This document shows, in pieces, positions 47,322 through 58,063 of a DNA stretch of 64,000 nucleotides. The DNA is from Branchiostoma floridae (lineage: Eukaryota; Chordata; Leptocardii; Amphioxiformes; Branchiostomatidae). Numbering within the stretch: position 1 is the first letter of the stretch; the number at the start of each line of letters is the position of its first letter. The translations under genes and the position numbers were made by a program. The DNA is taken from assembly GCF_000003815.2 (NCBI RefSeq), contig NC_049988.1:1718678-1782677 (forward strand). The letters are read 5' to 3'. The notes beneath the pieces were generated by a model that worked only from the letters and a program-made list of their open reading frames with translations, was not told where the DNA came from and made no database searches.

Positions 47322-49746
47322 TTTATATATTTTGGGGCTTACCGGTCGAAAAAAATGACAAGAGCGCAGAGTATTTTTATAGTCATTTCTGTGAAGCTTT
47401 ACAACCAATGATACAGAGGCAGTTAGTCTAGTAGGATTGTAGAATGCTAGTGGGGGTCAAATACTCCACAAAACATACTTTTTGTAGCGAAATGGAGCAT
47501 TGTTTTAAGTATCTTCCATTCACATGTTTAAATGCAGAGAGCCAAGAATCATACAATTATTACCAGTTAAGGAGCATTGCACACTCAACCACTACATGTA
47601 CTAAGTAGGTGAGTTTTGCACAATGTGTTAGGAAGTTCAATTTTACTCTCCAAGCAAATATTGAGCTTCAGCTGGTTCCTGGCATCTTCTTAGTTTATTC
47701 AGGTTTTCCATTCTGCCAGGTTGATTCGGTTGAATCAAAATGGCTATAACCTCCTTGCTAGAACATAGCATTGAGGGTTGAGGCTGGTTCAATGTGGTGT
47801 AATAGGTAGGCTACTGATCTCACGGTCTCTAAAGAGTATTGTCACAGCAACTCCCTCACTTCACTCACTGATAGGTGACAATGAGTACCTAGTCCGTTTG
47901 GGGCATTGTTCCAATAGGACATTAATCAACGGAGGTCAAACAAATACGGCTTTCCAGAAAAGGTAGTGTAGGTTGTTATTACCATTGACTTACTGTTTCC
48001 TCAAGAAAATTCCAGTATAGCCTTGGTGCCCAGAAAAGATAGCCCGCTGCAGGTAGCCCACCCCACTAACCTAGCCCACCTTTTCTGGAAACCTGGATAC
48101 TACTACCACACCCCAAGAAAACACACCACAATATCAAGAAGACACTGGGTCATTCCAAGGTTTCCAGTGTGAGTGAATCAAGCCTTACAGTATTCGGTAC
48201 GTAGGCTACATAACCTTAACTAAGTTGAAGGCGATAGCCTAGAAAGGAAAGAAAGACCCTAATACCGCCCTAGGACATCTAAACAACATGCATGCAAATC
48301 TGAGTTCCACAATAATGTCATTTAAAAATGTAAATTGCAAAATACATTTGGCATTAGTGAAATGCAAACCTTGTGCATAATTGTTGGCGTTGATAAAAGC
48401 TCCATGGGACTGCTGTTCTCCTTGTAACGTTCGGTATTTTTCGCCATACCCGGTGTCTGAAGGTGCACAGTAGGCTGTGCTCCCAATCCCCTGGTTCAAA
48501 TTCCGATTTTCTGTTGATAGATTTTACTATATGTCTTGAGTTTGCTTGTCGCTGGAAGTGTTTCTAGATAAGAGTCAAGCCCATGTTTTCTCGATTATAA
48601 TGCATGCCGGCATGAATCAGCCGATTGCTCAATGACCTGCAGTGGCGCCCTCTCTCCGGAAGGAGGAAGAACGCCGGCCTCACCTTTTTTATCAGCTTGT
48701 TAATAACAGGATCAACATAGCTACATGGAACTTGCTCAAACCAACCCAAGGGCAGACTCGGGGTAGCCACCAACTCAAGTACCAACCAATTTTCGCCCAC
48801 ACAGACACATACAGATTCTCATAACGTTACATTCCTAGAACAATTCCGGAGTGGCATTCACTGTCTGGCGCGGTAGTAAGTGCTCCCACCGTTGAGTTAC
48901 TTCCATGCCGGGCAGGAGGGCTGCCCGCCCTAACCCGGGACCTCAACTACCCCCCCCCCCCCCCAATTTGCCCCTCGCAGGGTCATCATAATCTCGAACC
49001 AGATCCACGGTGTGTAATGTATAGTATCAAACTTCCCGTAGGTGCCCGTTTGACTCCCTTGGCCGTCTACACTCCTTGGTCAGCTTTGATACTATCTAAT
49101 GGCACCGTAGGATCTGCTTGGAGATTAGGGTCATCTGGGGGTGTTAACGATGATAATGATTATACGATGATGATTGTCGATATTCCAGTCTATACCGTTG
49201 ATTTTGTACAGTACAAGGATCAGGTGCCCATTTTTTTGCCACAACGCCCCCCTCCCCCAAAGGCGATTAACGTTATCAGTAAATTTATAGATCTGTCCAC
49301 AGAAGTATTTACCTAAAATGAAAATTCGATTCTATCACTATAAAATGCACATGACGAATTATGGCAGGGTCCCTAAAAAGGGATTAAACAGCGGCAGCAT
49401 GTAACATGTGTAGGTAGGAACTTTTACGATCGAGTGGACCAGGCCTGACCATCAGAGCCGCGATAAGTCATGCCGAGGGTTTAAAGAAAAAGCATAACTG
49501 CACTGTTTGCGAACCCAATCCTTTACAAGTTCCAACACATGTAGAAACAATACACCCAACTCACTTTCAGCTTATATTCTTGTCCAAAATAGCGCAAAAC
49601 TGTAATTTCTATAGCATATTCCTTGCGATTCCTTGGGTATATAGCATAGCTCCGGGTCGTCCAGGTCAACACGTACATCTAGGTGACCCATGAACCCAAG
49701 AATGACCTCATGTGTACTGATACTTGGTTACCCATCGAAAAACACA
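47322..49746. other. Right end of giant transposon, no gene recognised
   Basis: 2.4 kb before the right TIR. A copy of the ACTCTCCAAGC end lies near 47644. A run of about 16 C is at 48951-48964. 47830-47930 looks like dispersed repeat sequence. No exon is supported. Confidence 0.5.
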
Positions 49747-49889
49747 ACACATGCCCATCTCTCTGATCCAGTTGTAAGTGGTTACCGGTCTCTCTCAGGA
49801 GACAGGAGACGTCTCATAGCTCACTTCTAACTGCATCACCGTGACCACCGTTAACCTCTTGTAAGTGAAAACGGTACTTGTATGGGGTG
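49747..49889 (-). repeat. Right terminal inverted repeat (143 bp)
   Basis: Reverse complement of 14798-14940 with three mismatches. Ends CTTGTATGGGGTG directly before CGCTAGC. Confidence 0.95.
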
Positions 49890-49896
49890 CGCTAGC
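49890..49896 (+). repeat. Giant transposon target duplication, right (CGCTAGC)
   Basis: Same seven bases as 14791-14797. Confidence 0.9.
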
Positions 49897-50151
49897 AGGG
49901 ATGAGAGAAGATCTGGGAGAAGAAACAAACAAAATGATGTACAAGGCATTCTCAAAGTATATAGAAGACACAGGGAGATTTGCCGGGGAGGACTAATAGG
50001 TCACCAAATTACTATACACGAATGTGCAAAGCACCAGAGTTCAAGCACCAATGAGCAACAACCACATGAGAAGCACCTAGATGGAAATAGTACCTGGAGC
50101 TCACGTCTAGCGAAGAAATAGACGTTAAGCAGGGACAACAACAACAACAAC
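49897..50151 (+). mobile_element. I-clade-like retrotransposon, right part with (CAA)n tail
   Basis: Continues the frame broken at 14797: G-M-R-E-D-L-G-E-E, then YKAFSKYIEDTGRF and stop TAA at 49994-49996. The 3' UTR ends GGGACAACAACAACAACAAC. The AAGAAG duplication (50152-50157) and the host donor GTAAGAACG follow. Confidence 0.85.
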
Positions 50152-50157
50152 AAGAAG

Positions 50158-51650
50158 GTAAGAACGGGATATACAGACAATATGACTGCATCATTATGAA
50201 ATATAGGGTTTAGCGGTAATGTACATTGTTTGTGAGCGACATTAGGCAGAAATGTAAGACTTTTCGGGGTGACGAAAATCATGGTGTGGGGAGGGGGGCA
50301 TCTTTACTTTCACGGAAGCAAGGCTACGCGGGTCACGGGTTCCTCACTGGGCTTCCAGTGACGAACATACATTCAAAATGGAATCGTCACTAGACTCCAG
50401 TGACGAAGAAAGTTCGTCACTGGTTTCCCAGTGATGATTTGCTTTGTTCCAGTGATGAAGCTCTCTCGGTACTGGGATTCCATCAAGGTCACCAGTTCCT
50501 CACTGGGATTTCCAGTGATCGGTGACTCTTCGTCACTGGACGCCGAGTGATGAAATCATTTCCGTAGTGGGCTTCCAGTGACCACGTCCTAATAGCACTG
50601 GAACGTTCCAGTGCTGAGTTCGCCTAATTCACATGTCGCCATAGCCGTGTTAATGTAACGGTTAATAGATCTGTTCCGGGAGTGTGGTGATTTGCCGACG
50701 AAAAGAGGCGACGATAGAATTAACTTTAAGTGCTAACTTTCAAATCCCCTCAACTGAATCGGTGATTCCTTTTTCTTCAGTAAATAGATACGCCAGCGTA
50801 ACACACGGTGGGTCCCAGCAGTTGGTTTCCCGGAGTGCAGAATATTTGTCGTCACTGGTTTACAAGCTGAAGTTTCCTCATCACTGGAAAACTAGTGACG
50901 GTAAGTATCCCCCACTGGTACTAGAAAGCCAGTGACGACGCGACTTCATCACTGGAAACTGAGTGATGAGAAATTTACCCGTGACCTCGGTAGTTTTGCT
51001 TCACGGAAACAAAGGAAAACATTGCTTTTGTTTCTCTTACTTGTCCAAACAAATAAATGAACCAGACCGCTGTCACAATGGTTACTGGAGGTGTAGCAGG
51101 CACACTGTTGTGTTCGGTTACATGTACCAAGTAGCAGGACAAAGCTCGATGGGCTGGATTTAATATCTAATATCTAATATGTGTTTTGTGTAAGACTAAA
51201 CAGATATCACTAAAACGGCGAGTCTAACCGACAGGCGACCGATAATTCTACTCAAGATGCCACTGGGTTCATGTAGGCCATTGGGAGAGTCTACTTTATT
51301 ATGGGGTGTGTTTTTATGACGGGTGATTTGCTATGGGCTGTAGGTAATCATGAAATGTTAGGAGCCAAAATGTTCGAGCTGCAAATTCTGTGACGAAAAA
51401 AATCCCTTCGGGGGAATACATTGCATACTGTATCATTTTATCACCTTATAGTGAACATGACTTAAGTGAAGTCTAGCATATTGAATACAATGGACTAATA
51501 GATATTTTGGAATTTCAACACATAAAAATCACCTAGCTTGATAGGCTATACCATGTAAATGCAAACATAATTTATTTGTTTGAAATTTTCTAGTTTTGTT
51601 TGGTCTATTTCTTTTTTTCTGATGTTTTTTTTTTTCTATTCCATTAGATT
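50158..51650 (+). other. Zinc-finger unit 2 intron
   Basis: Starts at GTAAGAACGGG and ends at the acceptor TTCCATTAG before 51648. It matches the introns of unit 1 (4332-5218) and unit 3 (62821 on): GGCAGAAATGTAAGACTTTT, GGGGTGACGAAAAT, TACCCGACAGGCGACC-like phrases. It holds the hairpin element at 50318-50999. Confidence 0.75.
50318..50999. mobile_element. 682-bp TIR element made of TCACTGG/CCAGTGA hairpins
   Basis: A perfect 9-bp duplication TTCACGGAA flanks it (50309-50317, 51000-51008). The related introns at 4490 and 62985 read straight through this site. Ends are imperfect inverses: GCAAGGCTACGCGGGTCACG and CGTGACCTCGGTAGTTTTGC. Inside, TCACTGG or ACTGGG and CCAGTGA or CCAGTGC occur again and again as facing pairs, clustered at 50345-50625 and 50845-50970. 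No protein frame. A 9-bp target fits Mutator-like elements, but this is only a hint. Confidence 0.85.
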
Positions 51651-51654
51651 TGAC

Positions 51655-52590
51655 ATGGCAGAGGCAGGTAATGGATCTCCTACTGCTGTTCCACAGAACG
51701 TCTGTCATGGGTCTCCTACTGGAGTTTTAGGTGACAAGGATGTAAGTGTAACAAAAGACCAGCCAACAGCTATCAAAACCAGTTTGGGCTGTCGACCAAA
51801 GTCAACCACTGGTGATAAGCCCTACATATGTTGGGAGTGTGGGTACAGGGCAGCTTACAAGTATGCCTTATCCCGACATATGAGAACCCATACAGGTGAA
51901 AAACCCTACAAGTGTGACCAATGTGACTATTCTGCAGCACAGAAATCCCACTTGGACCAACATCTAGCCAAACACACTGGTGATAAACCATACATGTGTG
52001 GGGAGTGTGGGTATGTGACAGATCGGAAGTCTGGCTTATCCCGACATATGAGAACACATACCGATGACAAACCCTACAAGTGTGACCAGTGTGACTATTC
52101 TGCTGCACAAAAATCGAGTTTGGACCACCATCTAGCCAAACACACAGGTAACAAACCATACATGTGTGAGGAGTGTGGGTACAGGACAACTAAAAAGTCT
52201 CATCTATCCGACCATATGATAATTCATACCGGTGAAAAACCCTACAAATGTGACCTGTGTGACTTTTCTGCAGCCAAAAAATCCAATTTGGACCAACATC
52301 TAGCCAAACATACTGGTTACAAACCATACATGTGTGGGAAGTGTGGGTACATGACAGATCGGAAGTCTGACTTATCCCGACATATGAGAACCCATACTGG
52401 TGACAAACCCTACAAGTGTGACCAGTGTGACTATTCTGCTGCACAAAAATCCAGTTTGAACCAACATCTAGCCAAACACACTGATGATAAACCCTACATG
52501 TGTGGGAAGTGTGCGTACAGGTCAACTCGGAAGTTTGACCTTGTGAGACATACGAGAACTCATACCGGTAAAAAAAACTTTAAAATATGA
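51655..52590 (+). CDS. C2H2 zinc-finger protein, nine fingers (unit 2)
   Basis: ATG at 51655 after the acceptor TTCCATTAG; begins MAEAGNGSP, paralogous to 5226-6224. Product 311 aa. Nine C2H2 fingers alternate between CGY...HMRTH and CDQCDYSAA...HLAKH types with TGDKP/TGEKP linkers. The last finger ends HTRTHTGKK and the frame stops at TGA. The promoter and first exon of this gene are at 13581-13741. The retrotransposon and the 35-kb transposon lie between them, within the 5' UTR exon, so normal transcription is likely broken unless another promoter is used. The coding exon itself is undamaged, which suggests a recent interruption. Confidence 0.92.
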   Translation: MAEAGNGSPTAVPQNVCHGSPTGVLGDKDVSVTKDQPTAIKTSLGCRPKSTTGDKPYICWECGYRAAYKYALSRHMRTHTGEKPYKCDQCDYSAAQKSHLDQHLAKHTGDKPYMCGECGYVTDRKSGLSRHMRTHTDDKPYKCDQCDYSAAQKSSLDHHLAKHTGNKPYMCEECGYRTTKKSHLSDHMIIHTGEKPYKCDLCDFSAAKKSNLDQHLAKHTGYKPYMCGKCGYMTDRKSDLSRHMRTHTGDKPYKCDQCDYSAAQKSSLNQHLAKHTDDKPYMCGKCAYRSTRKFDLVRHTRTHTGKKNFKI

Positions 52591-52780
52591 CTAGTATTAG
52601 TAACTTACCATTCTGCTGTGCGAAAATCTACCTTGAAACAACTCAGATTTGTAACTTATTCCAACATGTGTGACTGCACTGCAGCAAAGAAATGCAATTT
52701 TGATCGACATCCTACATGTGTGTGGATACAAGACAGTCTGGCTAAACACCTCAAACAACCTCAAATTACCTAAAACTGCT
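52591..52780 (+). pseudogene. Decayed zinc fingers after the stop
   Basis: Finger-like codons continue past the stop in shifting frames (YHSAVRKSTLKQ, NMCDCTAAKKCNFDRH, SLAKHLKQ). The array was once longer. Confidence 0.7.
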
Positions 52781-53952
52781 CTAATATGCAATGTACAGGG
52801 GGCAAACAGCCTTGTGTGGTGCTCTAGATAGATTGCCTAATATGCATTTATGGATTAACAAAACGCAGCAAGTCCGAAGTATTTAGCGTTATTTTATGTT
52901 CATGCACTGGTTTCAAGATCGAAGCAATGTCTGGCCACCACATCTGTAAAATGAGTCTGGATGGGGAAGTTTTCGGCCGAGTGCATATGGCGGGAACACC
53001 TGACTGTTTGACTAAGTTGAGGCCTTGTCTTGTGAAGTGATGCTCTGTGACATTAATATATAATTAACTTTTTAAAAAGTAGTCTCAGTGAATATCATGA
53101 CTGTCATTAATTATGTAAGAGCATAACTGATAAGTGAAAATTAAGAAGTTTAATAAAAGTACAATTTCCAGTCTGTTGACTCTTGTCTGGTTGGTTTACA
53201 ATATTTTATCACAGAAGTCCACTGTATTATGCTGCTGTAGTCGTCTGGACACCCTGCAGTCTTTCTATAAATATCACACACTTTATCCTGTTCAGCTCAA
53301 TATGATTTCTGTAGTTTCCTTTCTGAAAACAACGATCCTAGTCCTCTATCTGTCACAGGTCAATTCTATTTTATTGATAAATAGACACATCTAAGTCAAG
53401 ACAAGGGTTTGTAGACAACATTTGCAAGAATTGTTAATTGTTTCGAATGGAAGAATATCAAAATTTGAATTCTTTTCAATCCCTGTATTTTCAATAGATT
53501 TCAAACATCCGCGTGATTCTGTGAAATAATGTGTAAATTGCTTTCTTCCTAGCCATTGACCCATTTGCAAACTGTTACAAGAAAATGGGAAATATTAATG
53601 GAATACTATTACCATTATCTATTCATTTGAAAAAAAAGACATATTCCCAGGACGAGCAATGTAAATCTGTTTGTCCTGCACACCCGGTAAACCGCCTCAT
53701 GGCGTAACGAGCTAACTTTGTACTAATATGTATAAAATATCGCGCTGCATATACGGACACATTGATTTGTTCACTCTACTCACAACAGGGTGGACCACCT
53801 CTCTTTAAAAAAACTGTGCTATACTAATGATAGTAATAGTAGCAGTAGAGTAATCTTTTCGTCTTAAAAAAAACAGCCAAGTGCGGCCCTATTACCAAAT
53901 TATTCTGTGGGCACAATCCTCCGTACGTGCAAATTCGTGCTGTCTACGTGCC
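52781..53952 (+). other. Zinc-finger unit 2 3' flank
   Basis: From about 53070 this matches 12240-13440 block by block. No gene. It resumes at 56443 after the LINE insertion. Confidence 0.75.
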
Positions 53953-53971
53953 AAAACGTGGGTAATCTTTT

Positions 53972-56423
53972 TTTTTTCAAGGCTATATTCGTAAAAAAAC
54001 AAATACATACATATGCAGGCTATTATGTATAACCACAATACACGACATGATTGCCACAATTGTCATTGAATAATTATGATACATGTAGATGGTTACAAAA
54101 ACAACAAGTAATTTTTTACATTCAGGACTTTTTCCTTCATAACAAGTTAACAGTATGTTATAACTCTTTAGATCTAGACTGGACTAGAACTATAGTTTAC
54201 ATACTATGGGTTAAACAGTTGTTGTTGTTTTTTATGACTTAAAGAACATTATTTAAAACTTAAGTACATACAAGTAAGACATTACAGAACATGAAGTCTT
54301 TGAGTTCACAATTGAAAATGTTAGATAAGTTATGGCCTGAAATTGGCCGTGGGCACTTTCTAGAAAAAAAAAACATGTTTTAAAGATAACCCACTTTGCT
54401 ATAGATATAATTCGTATTCTTCTCTTCAGAATATTTTCTTTTATTGGCTGGTTTACCTTTCCCAGTATCATCTCTTCAAAATCAATATAAGGGTTACAGG
54501 GGCTAAATGGTACAGAAGTATGTACCAAATTCCACAGGTTAGTTAGCCTTTTGCATTCCAGAAACATATGTTTATAATTGTCAACATGTCCACTGTCACA
54601 TTATTTACATATAGGATCAACTACTTGACCATCTTCATCTTGTATTTTCCATTTGTTTAATTTCTCACCACATGGTAAAGTTTGATGAAGTAGTTTAATT
54701 TGTAATTAAGTTCTGCTATTTGTGTTTCTTTACATGAAGTTGTGCCTAGCATTTTCCAAATCTTCTTCCAGTTAAGTGAGCCTATATCAAAATGTGTCTG
54801 CCATTTCTGTTGGCAGTTTGGAACTATAAATATTTGTAACATAAGGTTTCGGTATATCACAGAAGTTTTTGGAAAATCTAAGGCTGGTGTTTCTGGCGTT
54901 TCTCTTTCGATACAACAATTTTTACGTATGGCCCGTTTTACAATGAGCAATTCACACATCCAGTTATGTTTCTTGTTAAGTTTTCGGAACACCTCTGTGT
55001 CACTTATAAAAGCACCATTTTGTAAAAAATCCTGTATATAAACAAAACCAGAATTAATCCAATGTGGGTACAAGAGTGTTTTCCCCCCTGATACAATGTG
55101 CTTGTTTCCCCAGATAATCTGGTTTGTGTGACAATTGCTCTTAGCTTTGTACCATGCATAAATGACTTGCTTATAAAAGAGGGGTACATTATACAGGTAT
55201 TTGTCTTCAATGCAACTCATTTGAAACACCAAATTCAAGTCTATATCTAAGGAAGATAAGTAATGTAAAGGTATATGTCTCCAAGAACTCTTACCATTAA
55301 GCAAACGTTTAACCCAAGACGCCAAGAAAGCATCTTTCACACTATGTATGTCTAGCATTTTTAAACCTCCCTGTTCATAGTTGCCAATAAGAGTTTTCCG
55401 TTTAATCTTATCCTTTTCTCCACTCCACACAAAATTAGAAAAGGAAGCATTTAGCTCCTTTAACACTATTGTTGGTGTTGGAAGAATGTTCATTACATAT
55501 GTTACTTTTGCAGCTGCCAATGCCTTTACAGTGGTTATTTTCCCAAATAAAGAAAGATTCCTTTGGCGCCATGTATTGAGAACTGTTTTAACTTGTTTTA
55601 CCTTGTCATCCCAGTTTAATTTCATTAATTGTTCCTTGCTATGACCAAAATTTACACCAAGTGACTTAATTACAGAAGGACATTGGATACCTGCTATTTC
55701 ATCTTTTCTGCGTTTCCATATACCTAGCCACAGTCCTTTTGTTTTAGCTTTGTTTAAGTTGGGTCCAGCCACATTAGAGAATGAGCTAAGGCACTCAAGT
55801 GTTTCATACAGTGAGTCTTCAGTGGACAAGAAAACAGTGGTATCATCTGCCACCTGGCACATCTTAATTTCTGCTTCGTCTACTGTGACACCTTTGATAT
55901 TTTGGTTATTTTGTATGCTATAAAATAGGACCTCTGCTTCAAGAAGAAACAGTAGCGCACTTAATGCCATCCTTGTCTTATACCCCGCTGCAGTTGTATA
56001 CTAGCGGCTTTCCAGCCATTGTTGATGACTGAGGCCAGACAGTCAGAATACATGATCTTTACCCAGTTTACAAAATTTGGGCCAAAGTTAAATTTCTCTA
56101 ACACCTTAAACATAAAATTGTGCTCCACACAATCAAACGCCCTGTCTTATCTTTGTAGTCACAGAAGTCAATTATACCTTGAATTAATCTGACATTTTGT
56201 CCTATGAAACGTCCTTTTATGTAAGCACACTGGTCCTTATTTATTAGATGTTTCAGGAGAGGTTTAATTCTATTTGCCATAACAAAAGCAAGTATCTTAT
56301 AATCGGTATTCAAGAGGCTTATAGGTCTCCAATTGCTAAGTGATTCCATGTCTCCATTTTTGTGTATCAATCTTAGTAGGGCCTTTCTGAAGGAGGGTGG
56401 TAGTCTTCCTTCAATGAGTGCAA
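53972..56423 (-). mobile_element. L1/Tx1-like LINE, 5'-truncated copy 1
   Basis: A 19-bp duplication flanks it: AAAACGTGGGTAATCTTTT (53953-53971) and the same with one change at 56424-56442. The minus-strand copy starts inside the reverse transcriptase region and ends in a T-rich run (poly-A tail) at 53972. The flanking DNA joins to match the uninterrupted flank at 13380-13510. Confidence 0.9.
54253..56423 (-). pseudogene. Reverse transcriptase C-terminal half, LINE copy 1 (broken)
   Basis: Minus-strand pieces give LPPSFRKALLRLIHKNGD, NWRPISLLNTDYKILA, AYIKGRFIGQN, then RT motifs. A deletion of about 27 bp removes the LDFEK part of motif A, with the first catalytic Asp. A one-base deletion in the motif after RGIRQG shifts frame near 55970. 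VADDTTVFL (motif C) is intact. A further frame change at 54657 and a stop within the terminal zinc-knuckle (C-K-stop-C, then HMFLECKRL) follow. The copy is dead. Confidence 0.88.
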
Positions 56424-56442
56424 AAAACGTGGGCAATCTTTT

Positions 56443-56967
56443 GCGATCCGTAAGTGGTAAGTACCACCTCCGTTTATTTACATATAAAAAGAGACACATA
56501 GCGAGACACATTGCATTGTCACTCACCAATACAAGACACACAATGTGATTACGTCAACAACTGATTATTTCCGTGCTTTGTGAAAACACGATAAGAAGGA
56601 AGGAAGAAAAACTAGAGTTCGGCGACCTCATACCTCCATGAAAATTTAGAGCTTTCGAAAATGTCATGCAATTGACTGACACATTAACATAATTTATGCA
56701 TGGTGTTGTTGATCATTGACTAACGTACACGTGTCACAATTATGAAATTCCCATTATTAAGCATAAAGTGGTTTTGGAATGTTTACATAAATTATGCAAA
56801 TAAGTGCCTCATTACCATATTTGGTATCTGCTTATATTCCACCTATCATAACTAACATGTGTTACATGTATTGAGGTCCAGTTATTGAAAATACTATACA
56901 ATTTCCTAATTGATTATGCAAATTAAGTCATCATTTGCATAACATTCATATAATTATGAACATCTTT
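56443..56967. other. Zinc-finger flank end and dispersed repeat
   Basis: 56443-56610 completes the flank seen at 13420-13520 (AACACGATAAGAAGGAAGG). From 56620 on the sequence is AT-rich with TTATGCAAAT phrases and continues past LINE copy 2 at 61928. No gene. Confidence 0.6.
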
Positions 56968-58063
56968 TTTTTTCACTTTTTATTCACAAGTCATAAATCT
57001 AAAGTACAGAACATTCAAAGATAACCACCTAATCACTATAGAACATACGACTAAATATACAGAACTAAAGTCGATCATTATAGAATATTTGAACTAGCAT
57101 TACCTTACCATTTTACACACTAGTCTACCTTTACTCAGTCATCTAGACATATGCAATACTATCATACTATAACACATTTACATATTGTTGCAGGGGCCAT
57201 TCCCACTGGCTTTTTTTGGCTAGGGTTTGCTCCCTAGGACTTTTTTACAGGGGTGTTTTATCCCCCCTGGATTTTTTGTGCTAGGGTTTCTTCCCTAGGA
57301 CTTCTGTGCAGGGGTGTCATCCCTGGGTTTCTGTGCAGGGTTTTCCTTCCCTGGTTTCAATTTTACACATATCACAAATTTACATGAATATTACTCAAAC
57401 ATTCCATTTGCATTAAAAAAAATCTGAAGATTCAAAAGGAATCACAAATATAAACACATCAAGTATACCACTATCTTAGCACTAACAAACTCACACAAAC
57501 ATTGCAATGTTTACAAATACAACATTAGGCTTACAAAAAAACCTTAACATTAGAACAATAAATACAAGAAGCAAACGTCAAAAGCTGAAAACATAAAAAA
57601 AATACACAAACATGATCATCACATCAGTATTAAAGACAAAAATACACAAATAAGTAGGATACAAAACAGTCTTACACTAGTTACAGCAAGCATACAATTT
57701 CCAAAAAACAAACATTACAATTTACAAAAAGAAGCTGCATAAGCAGGTTTACACAAAAAGACATGATCAACTTTACAAAGCAATAGAGCAAACAAGAAGA
57801 AAGTAGTCATCACTCATCCAGAATTGAGAAAAAAAATGACAGGCATAAGCAATCTTAGCTAAACAGTGATCTGTACTACTGTGCAATATAAACATCAAGA
57901 CAACATCAGGTTACAAAAACAGAAACATTCTGTTACATCACATAATTTACTTTTGGACTAATGGCTGTCACAGCAATGACAAGTGGAGAGCACAAATTCA
58001 CAGAGCATCATCAACAGTCAAGAACATTCGTACCTTGAATGGATACAATGCCAAATATGTGTG

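Larger units (their letters stand above)
14798..49889 (+). mobile_element. 35-kb KDZ-type DNA transposon with two genes
   Basis: Bounded by 143-bp terminal inverted repeats (14798-14940 and 49747-49889, beginning CACCCCATACAAG) with three mismatches by eye, and by a CGCTAGC duplication. It splits a retrotransposon reading frame; deleting the element and one target copy restores that frame (V-T-L-A-G-M). Inside, on the + strand, are a 17-exon KDZ transposase gene whose ATG lies 200 bp from the left TIR and a 9-exon homeodomain/chromodomain gene. Between and around them lie introns, a satellite and younger insertions. KDZ transposons (Kyakuja, Dileera, Zisupton) are a known DNA transposon class in animals and fungi. 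This length, the intron number and the second gene are unusual as far as I know. TIR identity and intact genes suggest recent movement. No flanking element could explain the inverted repeats otherwise. Confidence 0.92.

Noticed and set aside
48470-48520. tRNA-like B box GGTTCAAATTCC
   Set aside because: No matching A box or acceptor stem.
48942-48966. Poly-C run as a feature of the transposon
   Set aside because: Simple repeat only; may be partly a sequencing artefact.
14798-49889. A RAG-like (ProtoRAG-type) transposon
   Set aside because: Amphioxus is known for such elements, but no RAG1-like or RAG2-like coding sequence is present and the transposase is clearly KDZ-type.
49747-50151. A twin-primed, 5'-inverted retrotransposon copy
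   Set aside because: The inverted 143 bp could first be read as an inverted piece of the element at 13742-14940. But the same breakpoint, a shared CGCTAGC and the restored frame show these 143 bp are TIRs of the giant transposon and not retrotransposon sequence.
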